Part shown: in pieces, positions 23,343-34,900 of the stretch
Numbering within the stretch: the stretch's first letter is position 1
Layout: each line of letters begins with the position of its first letter
NCBI GenBank assembly: GCA_963682175.1
Contig: OY821771.1
Span: 16,181,001 to 16,245,000, forward strand
Direction: 5' to 3'
DNA: 64,000 bases
Source: Triglochin maritima
Taxonomy: Eukaryota > Streptophyta > Magnoliopsida > Alismatales > Juncaginaceae
Translations under genes and position numbers: made by a program
The notes under the pieces: model-generated
Told to the model about the DNA's origin: nothing
The model's input: the letters and a program-made list of their open reading frames with translations, nothing else
Database searches by the model: none

Positions 23343-24828
23343 AGGGTTGTCTTCGATCGTGAATAACTGCTTGTCAGGGAATTTGTCGTCAACACTTTGG
23401 TCCTGTGGGTTGGTCGTCTCTAGACGAGACAGGTGGTCAGCCAACATTTTCACACCCTTTTTTTGTCCCGAATCTCGAGATCAAATTATTGTAACAACAA
23501 GATCCATCTCAAGAGTCGGGATTTTGCATCTTTCTTCGCCATGAGGTGCTTGATGGCTGTGTGATCAGAATAGATAATCACGTGGGAGCCAATCAAGTAC
23601 GACCGGAATTTCTCCAAAGCAAATATGATCGCTAAGAATTCCTTCTCGGTCACAGTGTAGTTCAATTGGGCATCATTGAGAGTTCTACTGGCGTAGTAGA
23701 TCACATGAGGCAATTTGTCCAATCGTTGCCCAAGCACTGCTCCCACAGTGAAGTCAGATGCATCACACATTAACTCAAAGGGTTCAGTCCACACTGGTGC
23801 CTTAATAATGGGAGTTGAAGTCAACTCTTTCTTCAAGGTCAAAAAGCCATGGTGGCAATCCGGTGTGAACTCAAAAATGGCATCCTTAGCCAACAACGCG
23901 GTGAGAGGTCGAGCAATTTTGCTAAAATCCCGAATGAACCGGCGATAGAATCCAGCATGCCCCAAAAAGGCACGGATATCCTTAACATTACGTGGCGGTA
24001 GGAGATTCGCAATAAGACCCACTTTGGCGGGATCAAACTCAATTCCCCTACTTAAGACCACATGTCCAAGTACAATCCCTCGCTTTACCATGAAGTGACA
24101 TTTCTCCCAATTGAGAGCGAGGTTCTTCTTACGACATCGCTTGAGGACAAGGCTCAAGTGATGAAGGCACTCATCAAAGGAAGTGTCAAATATGGAATAG
24201 TCGTCCATGAAGATCTCAAGGAAACGCTCAACCATATCGGAGAAGATGCTGATCATATACCTTTGAAATGTTGTGGCGCATTACATAACCCAAAGGGCAT
24301 GCGACGGTAAGCAAACGTGCCAAAGGGACAAGTAAATGTGGTTTTCTCTTGATCCTCGGGGGCGATGGGAATTAAGTTGTAACCGGAGTATCCATCAAGA
24401 AAACAATAATACTCATGTCCAGCCAACCTTTCAAACATCTGATCAATGAATGGCAATGAGAAATGATATTTCCGCGTTGCCGCATTGAGCTTGCGATAAT
24501 CAACGCAAACTCGCCAGCCAGTTTGCAGGCGTGTCGGGATAAGCTCATTATGCTCATTCTCCACAACCGTCACGCCTGACTTCTTGGGAACCACATGGAC
24601 AGGACTCACCCACGAACTATCAGAGATAGGATAGATTATGCCATGATCCAAGCACTTAAGAACCTCCTTTCGGACATCTTCTTTCAGTACATGATTCAAT
24701 CTCCGTTGTGGGTCCCTTCGGGGCCTAGAATCCTCTTCCATGTGGATCCGATGCTGAGCAATACCAGGGCTAATTCCCTTGATATCGTTCAAGGACCACC
24801 CGATTGCCTCTTTGTTTTCAAAGAGTAC
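23343..24828 (-). pseudogene. A1 reverse transcriptase and RNase H (decayed)
   Basis: The first open part (24253-24792) carries the gypsy RT beginning: SSWVSPVHVVPKKSG, WRVCVDYRKLN, and [14 protein letters not shown] [11 protein letters not shown]. The frame shifts near 24260, and the second part (23486-24256) continues with the catalytic FMDDYSIF. The connection segment follows, then RNase H with [22 protein letters not shown] and IIYSDH. A stop after LLRWILLLQ ends it, although the next ~140 bp still encode the expected linker to integrase. Typical gypsy RT-RNase H is about 450-480 residues, and the two parts together cover that. Confidence 0.88.
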
Positions 24829-26151
24829 TCATTTGAGGGCAACCTCTTGATCTTGTGCAAGATCAGAAGCAATAATGAGTGGCAAGGTCTCATTATCCCC
24901 TAAAAAGATGTACTTTAGGTTATCGGGGAGCGGTTTAAGCTCGACCAGAGGTGGGTCCATGTCGGATTCAGAGTTACTTTCAAGTGGCTCAAGGGCCACG
25001 GGGTAAGAGGAGCAAGCACCCAGATGTGCCTCCTCGTCCCGAGAAATGTTGGCGGATTCCTCAAGATTCTCTTCACTCGCAACCTGGTCATTAGGCACCT
25101 CAATAATATGTCGATGTGAGTCGAACATGCCTAATGACTCGGGCTCATCCGTGTCCTGGATGAAATTGGCTCCGACACTGTCGTTGAAGAGCCCGGGTTG
25201 CTTACCAAGAGTGAAGATGCTGAAATCCGCCATGAGGTTTCCAAAAGACAACCTCATCAAGCCATTACAACAATTGATCAAAGCATTAGATGTCACAAGA
25301 AATGGCCTCCCAAGGATCACAGGAATTTGTCCTCGTGGGTTAGACACAGTTTCAGTATCCAAGATGATGAAATCAACTGGACATACGAACTCACCCACTT
25401 TGATAAGGACATCCTCCACACTCCCTCGTGGAATCTTGACGGATCTGTCAGCCAACTGGAGGGTTGTCCTCGTTGGTTTAAGATTGCCTATTTCAAGGTT
25501 GACATAGACAGAGTAAGGCAGGAGATTCACAGATGCCCCCAAATCCAATAGAGCTTGAGAGATTGTCCCATTCCCAATCATGCAAGAGACAGTTGGACAA
25601 CCTAGGTCCTTGTACTTGACATTCATGGGTTGTGTCAATATTGAGCTCACATTGACGGCCAAAAAGGCTTTTTTGGGAACATTTGCTTTTCTCTTAGTGG
25701 TGCAAAGGTCCTTGAGGAACTTGGCATATGGTGGCATTTGTTGAACAACGTCCAACAACGGGATGTTCACCTTGACTTGCCTAAGTACCTCAACGATCTT
25801 GTCCCAATGCTCATCACGTTTTTTAGTCAACCTATGAGGGAATGGTGCCTTGGGGACATAAGAATCATGAGGAGGAGTCTCAGAATTAGGTTCCTTGACA
25901 GGCTCAAGACTCTCCTCGAAAGTCTCGCCAACCGGGTTGGCTTTAGGCATTTCCACATTGTTGTCGACAACCCTTCCCGATCTCAAGGTTTGGACAACAT
26001 TGGCATGTTGGGAAGGGTCACTTTCAACATTGTGTACATTGTGCCTAGCATGAGCAGGTTGACCCATGGGATTTACCACAGGTTGACTCGGGAACTGACC
26101 CTTCTCGCATTCATGGAATTGATGAGCCAACTGGCTAACTTGCATTTCCAA
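24829..26151 (-). pseudogene. A1 gag C-terminal region and aspartic protease
   Basis: An open frame of 440 codons. Its centre holds the retropepsin-like site ALLDLGASVNLLP (D-L-G, the Athila/Tat form of the D-T/S-G site). Before this lies a conserved block (VNIPLLDVVQQMPPYAKFLKDL), and after it the second protease block (VILGRPFL). An acidic tail leads toward RT. It ends at a TGA (24831-24829) where a tryptophan codon is expected, beyond which the frame continues into RT. This is the longest intact coding piece of A1 after gag. Confidence 0.85.
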
Positions 26152-27632
26152 AGCCTTGACTGTACTTTGTAACGCTTGAAGGGTCGCATCACAAGAAGGG
26201 TCCTTGGGGTCAACCCGCTGGGGTGGTGGAGTCTAGTTGGAATAACCCGACGATGAGGCATCAGCAGGTTGGTAATTATGGTGCTGAGACCTTTGATCTG
26301 GGGGTTGGTAGGTCCCCGATGGGCGTAGAGGTTGAGGTTGAGTGTGCGAGCTCTGACCGTGTGACACCCACTAGGCCCCCAAGAGAAGTAAGGATGGTTA
26401 CGCCATCCCGGGTTGTAGGAGTGACTGTACGTGTCGTTACGGGGCCTCTGTTGATACATCGCATTTGCATGATCAGTATCCCTTGGAGTGTAAGCGCATT
26501 CCAAGTCATCATGGCCCGTAAGTCCACACCTACCACACCCAGGAGTAGCGACCTGAGCTACAGGAGCTCGGTCCAACTCTAAACTCTCAATCCTACGCAT
26601 GAGAGCAGCCATTTTCGACTCAGATGCGATTGATGACTCAACTTCATATGATGCATCTCGACTAGAAGACCTGGCGGCTGGTGGCTCTATCATGGTGTCC
26701 CACTCAAAGGTGCGTTCAACCATTATCTCAAAAGTGTCCCATGCCTCATCGATGGGTTTCATTTGGAAGTCACTCTGACACATCGACTCCAACAATGTGC
26801 GGGTGTTGTAGTCGATGCCCTCATAAACAATTTGGCATAGCTGCCATAGCTCAAGTCCATGATGAGGGCACTGCTGGAGAAGGTCCTTGAACCTCTCAAA
26901 GAAAGCATGAAAAGATTCGGTCTCATTCTGATACATTTGATGTATCTGGTGCCGTATTTGTTGAGTTTTCCTTTGAGGGAAAAATCTCTTCAGAAATACG
27001 GTCACAAAGTCATCCCAAGACCGAATGGAGCTCGCCGGGAGGCTGTACATCCATTTTTTCGCGTTATCCTTCAACGCGAAAGAAATCATCCTCAACCGGA
27101 CTGAATCCTCGTCAAGCTGTTGAAGCTTGAACATGGAGCATACTTCCTCGAATTCGCGTATAAAAATATATGGATCCTCCTTATTGGCAGTAAAGGTTGG
27201 AAGCATGCTCACATATTGAGGTTTCAGCTCATAGTTGTTCCCGCGAGCAGGGGGAAGAACTATGCAAGAAGGTTGCGCGGCCCGAACAGGATGGGTCCGC
27301 TCCCACAAAGTCATTGGTCTATCCTGTCGAGCTAAAGGTGGTGGTGCACCAAGAACTCGATCGTGACTGAATCTCCCTTCCTCTCGAGTCAGAGGAGGAG
27401 GAGAAGGAGGTCTACGTGGTGGTGGGAACGGACCGAGGAAATCCATGTATGGAACCTGATCTCCCTCGCCACCACGAGACGACTCGGCCTCTTGCTCCAA
27501 AGGAGCACGAGGCGGAGATGGTCGATCACCAAGACTGTCCATCTCAGAAATATGCACTCTCTCTAGTCGAGCGCTCTCACCAGAACAAGCCCAACCTCGC
27601 ATAAAAATGATCGACTCGACTCCAAACAACAC
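26152..27632 (-). pseudogene. A1 gag (frameshifted after the zinc knuckle)
   Basis: The open frame starts at 27632, with another plausible ATG about 30 codons in (MDSLGDRPSPP). A proline- and arginine-rich head is followed by the Retrotrans_gag capsid domain: EDPYIFIREFEEVCSMF, NAKKWMYSLP, FLKRFFP, ESFHAFFERFKDLLQQCPHH. A linker leads to one CCHC zinc knuckle (CGRCGLTGHDDLEC). After HPYFSWG, near 26375, the frame is lost; the remaining ~100 codons of the open frame (to 26073) look like out-of-frame translation. Gag would form the virus-like particle and bind element RNA. Confidence 0.86.
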
Positions 27633-28666
27633 ACAACAGAAGGTGTACTCAGAGGAGGAGACTACACATAGAGAATAGATGAGAAGAGGACTCAGATGAG
27701 GAGGGAAGAATCCATAGATCTAACGTGGGTAGTGGGATCAGGTAGAAGCCTAACTAGCAAGCACGAGTCAAACAACTTAAGGCTATGGGTCCTTAGGCTA
27801 GACGACGCCTAACTTCGAGGTCACTAGCCACGACACGCCTCACCTCCCTACAACAAGGACCACAATGCCCAGCAAGTGATACCAGATCCGGAGATCCAGT
27901 ACCTCCTACTATCGACAAGGTAGGCAACGCTGATCAGGTCATGACGGTCTCAACTAGATTACTCTCCTAGTGCGTCCGCAATCCTTAGGGCCAATGTATA
28001 CTTTCTTTGTAGTTAAGGCTTGATTAAGAGTGATTTTTGGGGCTAAGGAAAGGGTGATGAAATCTCCCACCTTATCTTTTATGGGACAGCCCCTCCTTAG
28101 TAGTGTTTTGATCCTAAATCTAGCAATCAATCGCTCCAATCAAACACTCAACTCACTCTTGTCCTGATGCAATTCCTACTAACTAATGCATGGGCATACA
28201 AGATGCATGAATGAGTGTAGGAAATGCATACCTCACGCCAGCGCTCAACAACTGAAGATAAAGCTAAAAGAAAAGACGACTATATGCCTAAGTCAAGTAC
28301 ATGATGCGTGACCTAAACAAGTAAGAACGTCTAGTCTTTTGCTTTGGATTTTAAGGTCAAGTTGATTAATGGGGGAGTGATTAATGATCTGGGAGAAAAC
28401 TAGAAGTCACAGCATGCAAAATAGGGCTCCCAGATATCCAAAATGAACTAATCAACTACCAGAAGAAAACTGAGAGTCAGAAACCCCCACTAGGCCGCCA
28501 ATTGGCGGTCTTAGACCGCTGATTGGCGGTCCTTGTTGAAGCTTGGGTGCTCCAACTCCTCCAGTAGCCTTCCCGTGAGCTCTAGGATCCCTGAAACTAA
28601 GAAAAACTGGAAAAAAAAAATTAAAAACCACTCGAATCGACCAAACCAAGGTCGGGACAGAGCACC
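27633..28666 (-). other. A1 5' leader
   Basis: About 1 kb between primer site and gag with no coherent frame. Next to the primer site (28494-28530) are two copies of the family palindrome: one CCGCCAATTGGCGG and one GACCGCTGATTGGCGGTC. The leader is partly conserved in element B2 (59270-60005). Confidence 0.65.
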
Positions 28667-28684
28667 TCCCCGGCAACGGCGCCA
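28667..28684 (-). promoter_or_regulatory. A1 primer-binding site, tRNA-Asp
   Basis: The plus strand reads TCCCCGGCAACGGCGCCA, the 3' end of plant tRNA-Asp (GTC) including CCA. The minus-strand element therefore carries the 18-base complement TGGCGCCGTTGCCGGGGA. It lies 6 bp inside the LTR edge at 28691. This primer is typical of Athila/Tat elements. Confidence 0.95.
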
Positions 28685-28690
28685 AAAATT

Positions 28691-31056
28691 TGATTGATCG
28701 TTTTATTTAAACCGCAAGTGCACGACCGCGTTGAAGCGGTGGCAAATACGGGTCATCCACAGGGAGGTGTGTCGACACTTGGTTTGTACGAAGGTGAGTG
28801 GAAAGAAAGGGAAGAAAGATGTATTACACTACACTACACTAATCTAAACTAGTGAACAAGCAAAGCTGAAATGAAATCACTAAACAAACTAAGCTAAACA
28901 ACTAATGAAGAAGATAAAAAACACAGGAATGAAAACCCCTAAGGGGTGGAGTGTGTGTGTGCACATGAAATAAGTGTGGTGTTGAATGCATACAATAAGC
29001 TTAAGTTAGTTAGTGTTTGTTAATGCATAAGAGCTACCTAATGGCAAAACCTATCATTTACAACACTAACTTATATGATTAATATGAGCGATGCAAGGTT
29101 GTTATTAAGAACATAACAAGCATGGAGTGTACCTAACTATGGCAGAAACCATCAAGTAAAGTCCATATTAATTCAAGCAACCATACTAATATTTCTCACA
29201 AATATTTATATCAAGCATTCATACCATCTACATAACATGTACACGCATCTACTCCACCCCAAAGGGGATGGATCTACTTACTACTCATTACACTAACTAC
29301 TCTAACAAAATGAAGCATTATACTGAAATGAAACTGTAGGATCGTGTGGGTTATGTGTCCACAATACTAATCACTGTTATCCCTAATTAACTACTTGTTT
29401 GATTTATCAAAGATATGCAGCGGAATTAAAACAAAACAAGCAAGTATGGAAGGAATATGCAAACCACAATCGACACGGGGGATTTTTATAGAGGTTCGGC
29501 ACCCCACCCGGGTCCTAGTCCTCTCTTACAAGCTCCACTCGGATCACCGAGCTCCGCTCACGACTTCACTAACCACTCCCCGTTCCGGGCCGGGAGAGAA
29601 CGCATTTACAATCTTCAAGCTCGCGAACAACCCTCGCCGAGCTTGGCTCCACCTCTCACAATCCGAGAGGGACACTTCGGGCTCTCACCGAAGTCTATAC
29701 TTGTGTCTTAGGCTTTCACCAAGACCATTGCTTCTTGCACAAAGATTGAGTGGAACAACACTCTCTAAACTTGAGCACACTTGAGTAGAATATGAATTAA
29801 GACTAAAGTGTGGAAGGTTTTGAGCTTTTGAGTGTTTGGATCTTCTCTCTAATATTGGGGACAAATATGAGTGGGAGAGTTGTGTTAAAATGTGTTTTAC
29901 AACTCTATTTATAAGCATTAGAGAGAATAGAGTTGTTGGGGTTGATTGGGTATGAGTTGGTGAAGATACACAATACAAAAACCTGCACGACGCAATTCTG
30001 CCTAAAAACGGTCGACCGAAACGGGTATGTCGTTCGACCGTTTGGTCAAATTTCAGCTTTGACTTGAGTTAACTTAAGTTAATGGTCGAACGTGCTCAGG
30101 GGATTGTTCGACCGAATTAGTCCAGGCACTTCTGGGAGACCAAATTGTGTTGGTTCGGTCGACCGTTAGGAAAGTTTCGGTCGACCAGAGGTTTGGTAAT
30201 TTTGGGGTATTCGGGAATAATACGAATACGACCGTTGGGTATAATACGACAAAACAAACGGTCTGAAAATATGTGTAAAAGGTCGAACGGAAAGGTTTCA
30301 ACGGTCGACCGTTTTGGTCCAAGCAGTTCAAGTTTTGTTTAGGTGTTTTCCAGTTCTAGTTTGGATGATCTATTTAAGTCCAAATTATGTGAAATTTTGT
30401 GTGTGACTTCTATAGGGAACCTAGTGTGTGGTTGAGTAGTTTTTAGCTCAAGTATGCTCAATTACACAAGGTTACTAAATACTCAAAGAAATGAAAAATA
30501 CACGTCTTCAAATGAGCTTGATTACATGTCTTGACTTGATTTCCTTTCTTCCTTGAGTCTTGATCACCTGTAGAGGTTAGCACAAAGCAATATATATGCA
30601 ATGCAACATGTGTGCTACTCTACATCCTCTACACGCTCTCCAGAAGTTTCATCGGATCCAGGAAGATCCAGACCGCCAACTTCCGGTCTACAGGATCCAG
30701 ATCCGTCTGGTTTTGATATTTGGCTTTGCTTGATGTGTTTGTTGGTCTTTGATGCATCTACTTTGTTTATTGGAGATCCGACCCGAATCGAATTGTCAAA
30801 ATACTCCCCATTATGGTGTGGAGTTTTCTATTTTGCTCTTAGGTCCTTCGGTCTTACGTTCAGGTCCTTCTCCCTTGCATCTCAGTCCCCAGGTCTCACA
30901 ATTAAGTCCTTTTTCCTGCTTTTGGGTCCTTTCATGGCTCTTCTCTTCAAACCTCTTTATTTCTTAAATTCAAACATAAAACGCGTCACGTAGCATTGCT
31001 TAGGTGTAAGATAATCGATATAAGATACAAATATAAGCATGAAATGATGTCAATCA
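28691..31056 (-). mobile_element. A1 5' LTR (with nested LTR and internal deletion)
   Basis: It runs from TGATTGATCG to GTCAATCA, 2,366 bp. It matches the other LTR at both ends (17947-18590 and 20075-20495). About 330 bp in the middle, including the TATA region, are replaced by 29335-30620, a copia-like LTR. The insertion therefore came with a deletion, and A1 lost its own 5' promoter. Confidence 0.9.
29335..30620 (-). mobile_element. copia-like LTR nested in the A1 5' LTR
   Basis: It starts TGTAGGATCG on the plus strand; the right end lies near 30620, where family-A sequence resumes. It resembles the LTR at 60810 in layout: an exon-like 'cctagtcctctctta' block, a TATA region (about 29907-29917, minus sense), then four exact GGTCGACC palindromes (about 30009, 30157, 30179, 30303). 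Flanks do not form a duplication (GAAAC against TCCTC), in line with a deletion on one side. No internal domain is present. Confidence 0.65.
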
Positions 31057-31061
31057 AAGAC

Positions 31062-33006
31062 CCACTTTATGTTCCTTAGAGGACGGTATTAGGAGTTTCT
31101 TAGAGGATAACTTGGGACTGTTCTCCTAGTGAGTCAAACATGCATAATGAGACTCTTGACCTCGTTCCTACCCACCAGCTTGTTGGTTGGAGAGTTTGGA
31201 TTGACGATCATAACTTCAGTACCACAACAAGAGAAACTCTTCTTGCGTTGCACAATTTGTCCCAAACTCTTGAGAGGTTTGAACTCTCTCAGTTTAATCT
31301 TTTGAATGAGACGCCTTTGCGTCTAATTCATGAACATCTCCTTGCATTTTGTGCACTTTGTGAGGAGGGGCCACGCATGAGTATTTTGGCCCCGCGTGGT
31401 GTCATGTACCCATTCCAAGTGCATTAACCCACTTTTGAGGTTCTCATTCGATGTCCTTTGACAAATGAAGATGAGAACTTATTTTTGTACATAGTTATAT
31501 TTCAAAAAAAATAAAAAAATAAAAAATGAAGAAACAAGGCTCCAAGAGTGAGCATAGGTTGTTGTGGGATCCAACCCTTGTATATTTGGGCCCATTTTCA
31601 CGTATTTGTCTCTCTTCTTAAGTTTCTCACAAGTTTTAAGGGGAATTCGAGTTTGTGTCCATCAACATTACCATGAAAATTTCCTTGTGCTTCAAAGTTT
31701 GGTGAGATCTTTTACTTTTTCATGCAAAATTCATGTAGTATCATGCTTGCATTCATTGAGGACAATGCATTAAGTAAGTGTGGGGGTGTTTTACGTGTGT
31801 ACAAAGTCGAGTCTTTCTCTCTTTCTTTTGTTTTCTTTTGTTTGCATTATTAAGGTCATGTTAGTATGTTGCATTTAATATCGATATATCTGTTTGCCAT
31901 GATCCTTGGGTGACTTACCTTCTTTTGCTTGTCTGGTGCTTTACAAAAATTCATTTCTTTAAAAACGTGTTGTGTTTACGAAGGAAAAATATTTTGTTGG
32001 TTTTGCGTGTGTTTAGCATGTGCAAAATCGTTGAAAGGCGAAGTAAAAAGGAAGCTCCTAAAATTGACTTGAACTTGATGCATTAAGATATCCAGTACAA
32101 CGGCTTTAGGTCTTATTTAGTCGTAAGGATTCACCCTAGTTTTCCCTCAGGGGGAGAGTAATCGTAGAGTTTGAGCACTCAAACAAATAAACAAGTCCAC
32201 CGTGAACCTAGTGAGTCAAATAATTCGTGTAAGTTAGTATAAGGAAGTTTGTTGTAGTCAGTGACCCTTAAACTCCTCTTGTGAAACCTTAAGTGTAGGG
32301 GTTTTGGTTCATGTGTAGATAAGAAATAAGTGAGTAGGTCTATCACTCGGGAAATTAGGTCTGAGGGGACTTAGTCCCTGGTGGTTTTGAGTCATCTGAC
32401 TTGGGATGCACCGACCAAACTCCTATTACACGGGTGCTAGGGATCGCCTTATGTGGATATGTGGGGAAAAGTGTACGTGATAATGTAAGTCCTCATAGGC
32501 AATGATGCACGAAACCTGGCCTTGTGAGAAGTACACACCAACTAGGAGAAAAATAAAAAAAGGTAATACAAATAAGAATCTTCATGGACTTTACATGATG
32601 TATCACTTGAGGATATTGAGGTTGCTCATGTCTTCACTTAAGTCCTTAATTAACTTGCATGAATGGTTTCCTAGGCTAGCTATGTGGACTGGATACATAT
32701 ATAGAGTCGTCAAGTAGGATTACCGTGTCCAATGATCGACAAAATAAGTCCAACGACTCGTGTTGCTAGATTGAATAATGCATCAACGTTCGGATTTTGT
32801 GGGTATATCCGCTGAAAATCCTCAAGAGACACCACTCCTCCACCTTGGCGACAAAGAGGTTTAACAACTTGTTGCATGTGTTAAGTGCAACCGTGATTCC
32901 TACGAAAGTGAGTTAGGATTTCCCTATTTTTTCATGTTTCACTTTCTTTCATTTTTCTCTTTCTTTGTTTTGCTCGGGACTAGCAAAACGTAAGTGTGGG
33001 AGTATT
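31062..33006 (+). mobile_element. B1 3' internal region (no pol)
   Basis: Beyond the second AAGAC the sequence resumes in the 3' part of a gypsy internal region and runs to the 3' LTR. It aligns with 20.5-22.0 kb in reverse and with 1-1065. No RT, integrase or gag is present, so B1 is an internally deleted copy. A second polypurine-like tract (about 31773-31788) lies 1.22 kb before the LTR, and the real tract (about 32990-33004) lies next to it. Confidence 0.78.
31140..31427 (+). pseudogene. unrecognised 95-codon frame in the B1 3' region
   Basis: It begins MHNETLDLVPTHQLVGWRVW and is leucine-rich in the middle (LHNLSQTLERFELSQF). Its position after the missing pol fits the extra downstream frame of Athila-type elements. 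There is no signal peptide or membrane segment, and I do not recognise it. It could be a remnant or chance. Confidence 0.3.
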
Positions 33007-34550
33007 TGATTAATAGCATATCATGCATCATATTCATGCTATCCTTTATTTTACCCCAATATTGTGCTACTCGAGTGGTTATTGTAGTGTTTCAGGTTAA
33101 TAAAGAAGAGAAAATGGAACAAAAAGGACCTGAATGCAACAATAATGGACTGAATTGAAGACTTCTGGACCCATTTGTAATGCACAAGCACTGGATCGCA
33201 TATCAGGAATGACCCAAGTGAAAACCCAGAGGGACCTGATTGTGAAATGCAAAGTATTCTGACACGTGACTTGAACCAGATTAATATTTCGCCAATTAAA
33301 GTCAAATTGATTCAAGACAATGGCCCAGACTTCACCCAACGTGAAAAATACAACATTTAAGCTCCTGGAAGAAATCGAGACCGATCGAGCGCAAACGATC
33401 CTCCACTGGCGGATCATTTTGCTCCAATTAATCCCCAATTTCTCCCGTGGCTCGAACTTGATTAATTGGGTGCACCAAAGTATAGAGAAAGTTATGACAG
33501 CCGTCAGATTGCTCCCAGATCCATCTGAACCCTTATTTCTCATATAAATACCAATGTCATTCCTCCTCTCCACCTCTTCTTCCTCCTTCCCCCATTAGAG
33601 TAGGTTTTAGTTTCCTGTTTTAGTAGTGTAATAAGGGGGCTAGAGAGGAGCAAACTTTATCTTTTATTTTCTTGATCTAGTTTAGTTTTTGTTCATTATG
33701 TTGATGTTTTCCTTTGATGTAATTTTTTATGTTGTTGTTTGTTTAATCTAGTCTTCTACATTTCTTTCATGAGTTTATGTTCTTTTCATGATTTCTTTAG
33801 TGTAGAGATGAGTAGAGAGTAGTCCATCCCCATTGGGGGGTGGAGAAGAAGGTGATTTGATCATGTGATGGATTAGTGTGTGTGTTAATCTTAATCCTTT
33901 GAGCCTTACATAATTTCCATAACCATCTAATGGGATTTCACTTTTATCTTTGATGTGCTAATGCTCTTGAATGAAGCTTAGCACATGCTTAGATTACTGG
34001 ACCTATTTTATGGTCTATGATGAGGTTAGGATAAGGATAGAGTGGAAAAGAGAAACAAGGCATGTGCATGCATCATGTGCTCGTGTTGGCTTTATCCAAA
34101 TAAATGTCTTATATGTTTTAATGATTGTGATAAATCTTATTTCATGTGGAGACATAGTTGGATTTGAGTCATTATGCATGTGAACATATTTTGCTTCATT
34201 TCAATTATTATCTTGTATGTTTTAATGATAATATTTTATCTTATTTCATGTGGAGGCAAAGTTGAATTTAAGTTTTATGGATTTCATGTATGACATGTTT
34301 TGATGAGCACAAATAAACACACACACACAACACACATTTTCATTCCGCACTCTTTCTCTACCCCCCGAGGGGTTTAGTTTTATTGATTGTTTTCTCACGC
34401 ATTGTCGTTTAATTTCGATCACACCTCTCTATTCTTCTCCCCCACTCGAGTATCGTGAATCTGACTGACACGTGTTCCCTATGGACCTACCGTATTCCCC
34501 ACCGCTTCAACGTGGTCGTACACTTGCGGTATTTTAAAATGATTCAATCA
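33007..34550 (+). mobile_element. 3' LTR of gypsy element B1
   Basis: It starts TGATTAATAGC after a G-rich tract (GTGTGGGAGTATT) and ends GATTCAATCA, 1,544 bp. A degenerate palindrome (GATCCTCCACTGGCGGATC, about 33398-33416) matches the one in the 5' LTR. The U5 end carries the block shared by all gypsy LTRs here (about 34490-34530). The right flank is GGGTT; the left flank of the 5' LTR is TACTA, so no target duplication survives. Confidence 0.86.
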
Positions 34551-34900
34551 GGGTTGGTTTGTGAATGATTGAGAGGACGGACTAGGCTAGGCAAGCTTGA
34601 GTGTGGTGAAGCGGACTGAGGGGAGGGGATCATGGAGGAGGGGGGCGGTCGGAGTAGAGGGGCAGCGAGATTAAGGTTTTGAATGGGCGGAGGTGGCGTG
34701 ATTTGGTAATGAAGAAGAGTGATAGGGAAGCCCGAATTGGACTCCTGATATAATTATTTTACTCCGAATGGGCGGAGGTGGCGTGATTTGGTAATGGAGA
34801 AAAAGAGTGGAGGGTAACATAAATGTCGATGATTATTTTTGCTCGATAAATTTTATTTTACTGTGGATTTATTTTTCTAAAACATACACCGATGTAGTTG
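34551..34900. repeat. short tandem duplications in low-copy DNA
   Basis: A 31-bp segment beginning GAATGGGCGGAGG occurs at 34681-34711 and again, identical, at 34766-34796 (offset 85). A second duplication of about 91 bp follows (34810-34900 and 34901-34988, diverged). No gene is evident. Confidence 0.7.

Larger units (their letters stand above)
17947..31056 (-). mobile_element. complete Athila/Tat-like Ty3-gypsy element A1
   Basis: The element has two LTRs, a tRNA-Asp primer site, a gag-protease-RT-RNase H-integrase order read on the minus strand, and a polypurine tract. Both ends show the TGATTGA...TCAATCA inverted termini. The flanking pentamers are identical: AAGAC at 17942-17946 and again at 31057-31061. 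This marks the exact insertion into B1-derived sequence. Length is 13,110 bp, inflated by a CACTA element in one LTR and a copia-like LTR in the other. Every gene carries stops or frame changes, so it cannot move on its own. Confidence 0.93.

Noticed and set aside
26223..26582. Plus-strand frames of 119-144 codons across A1 gag and protease
   Set aside because: They are antisense to recognisable gag-protease sequence.
28667..28684. tRNA-Asp 3' end that could be read as part of a tRNA gene
   Set aside because: Only the last 18 bases are present and they sit at an LTR edge; it is a primer-binding site. The same holds for the tRNA-Met end at 8898-8909.
34490..34530. Possible ribozyme or stable hairpin in the conserved U5 block
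   Set aside because: I looked for hammerhead core motifs (CTGATGA, GAAAC) and found none. The hairpin in B1 (CCGC...GCGG) is not preserved by compensatory changes in family A.
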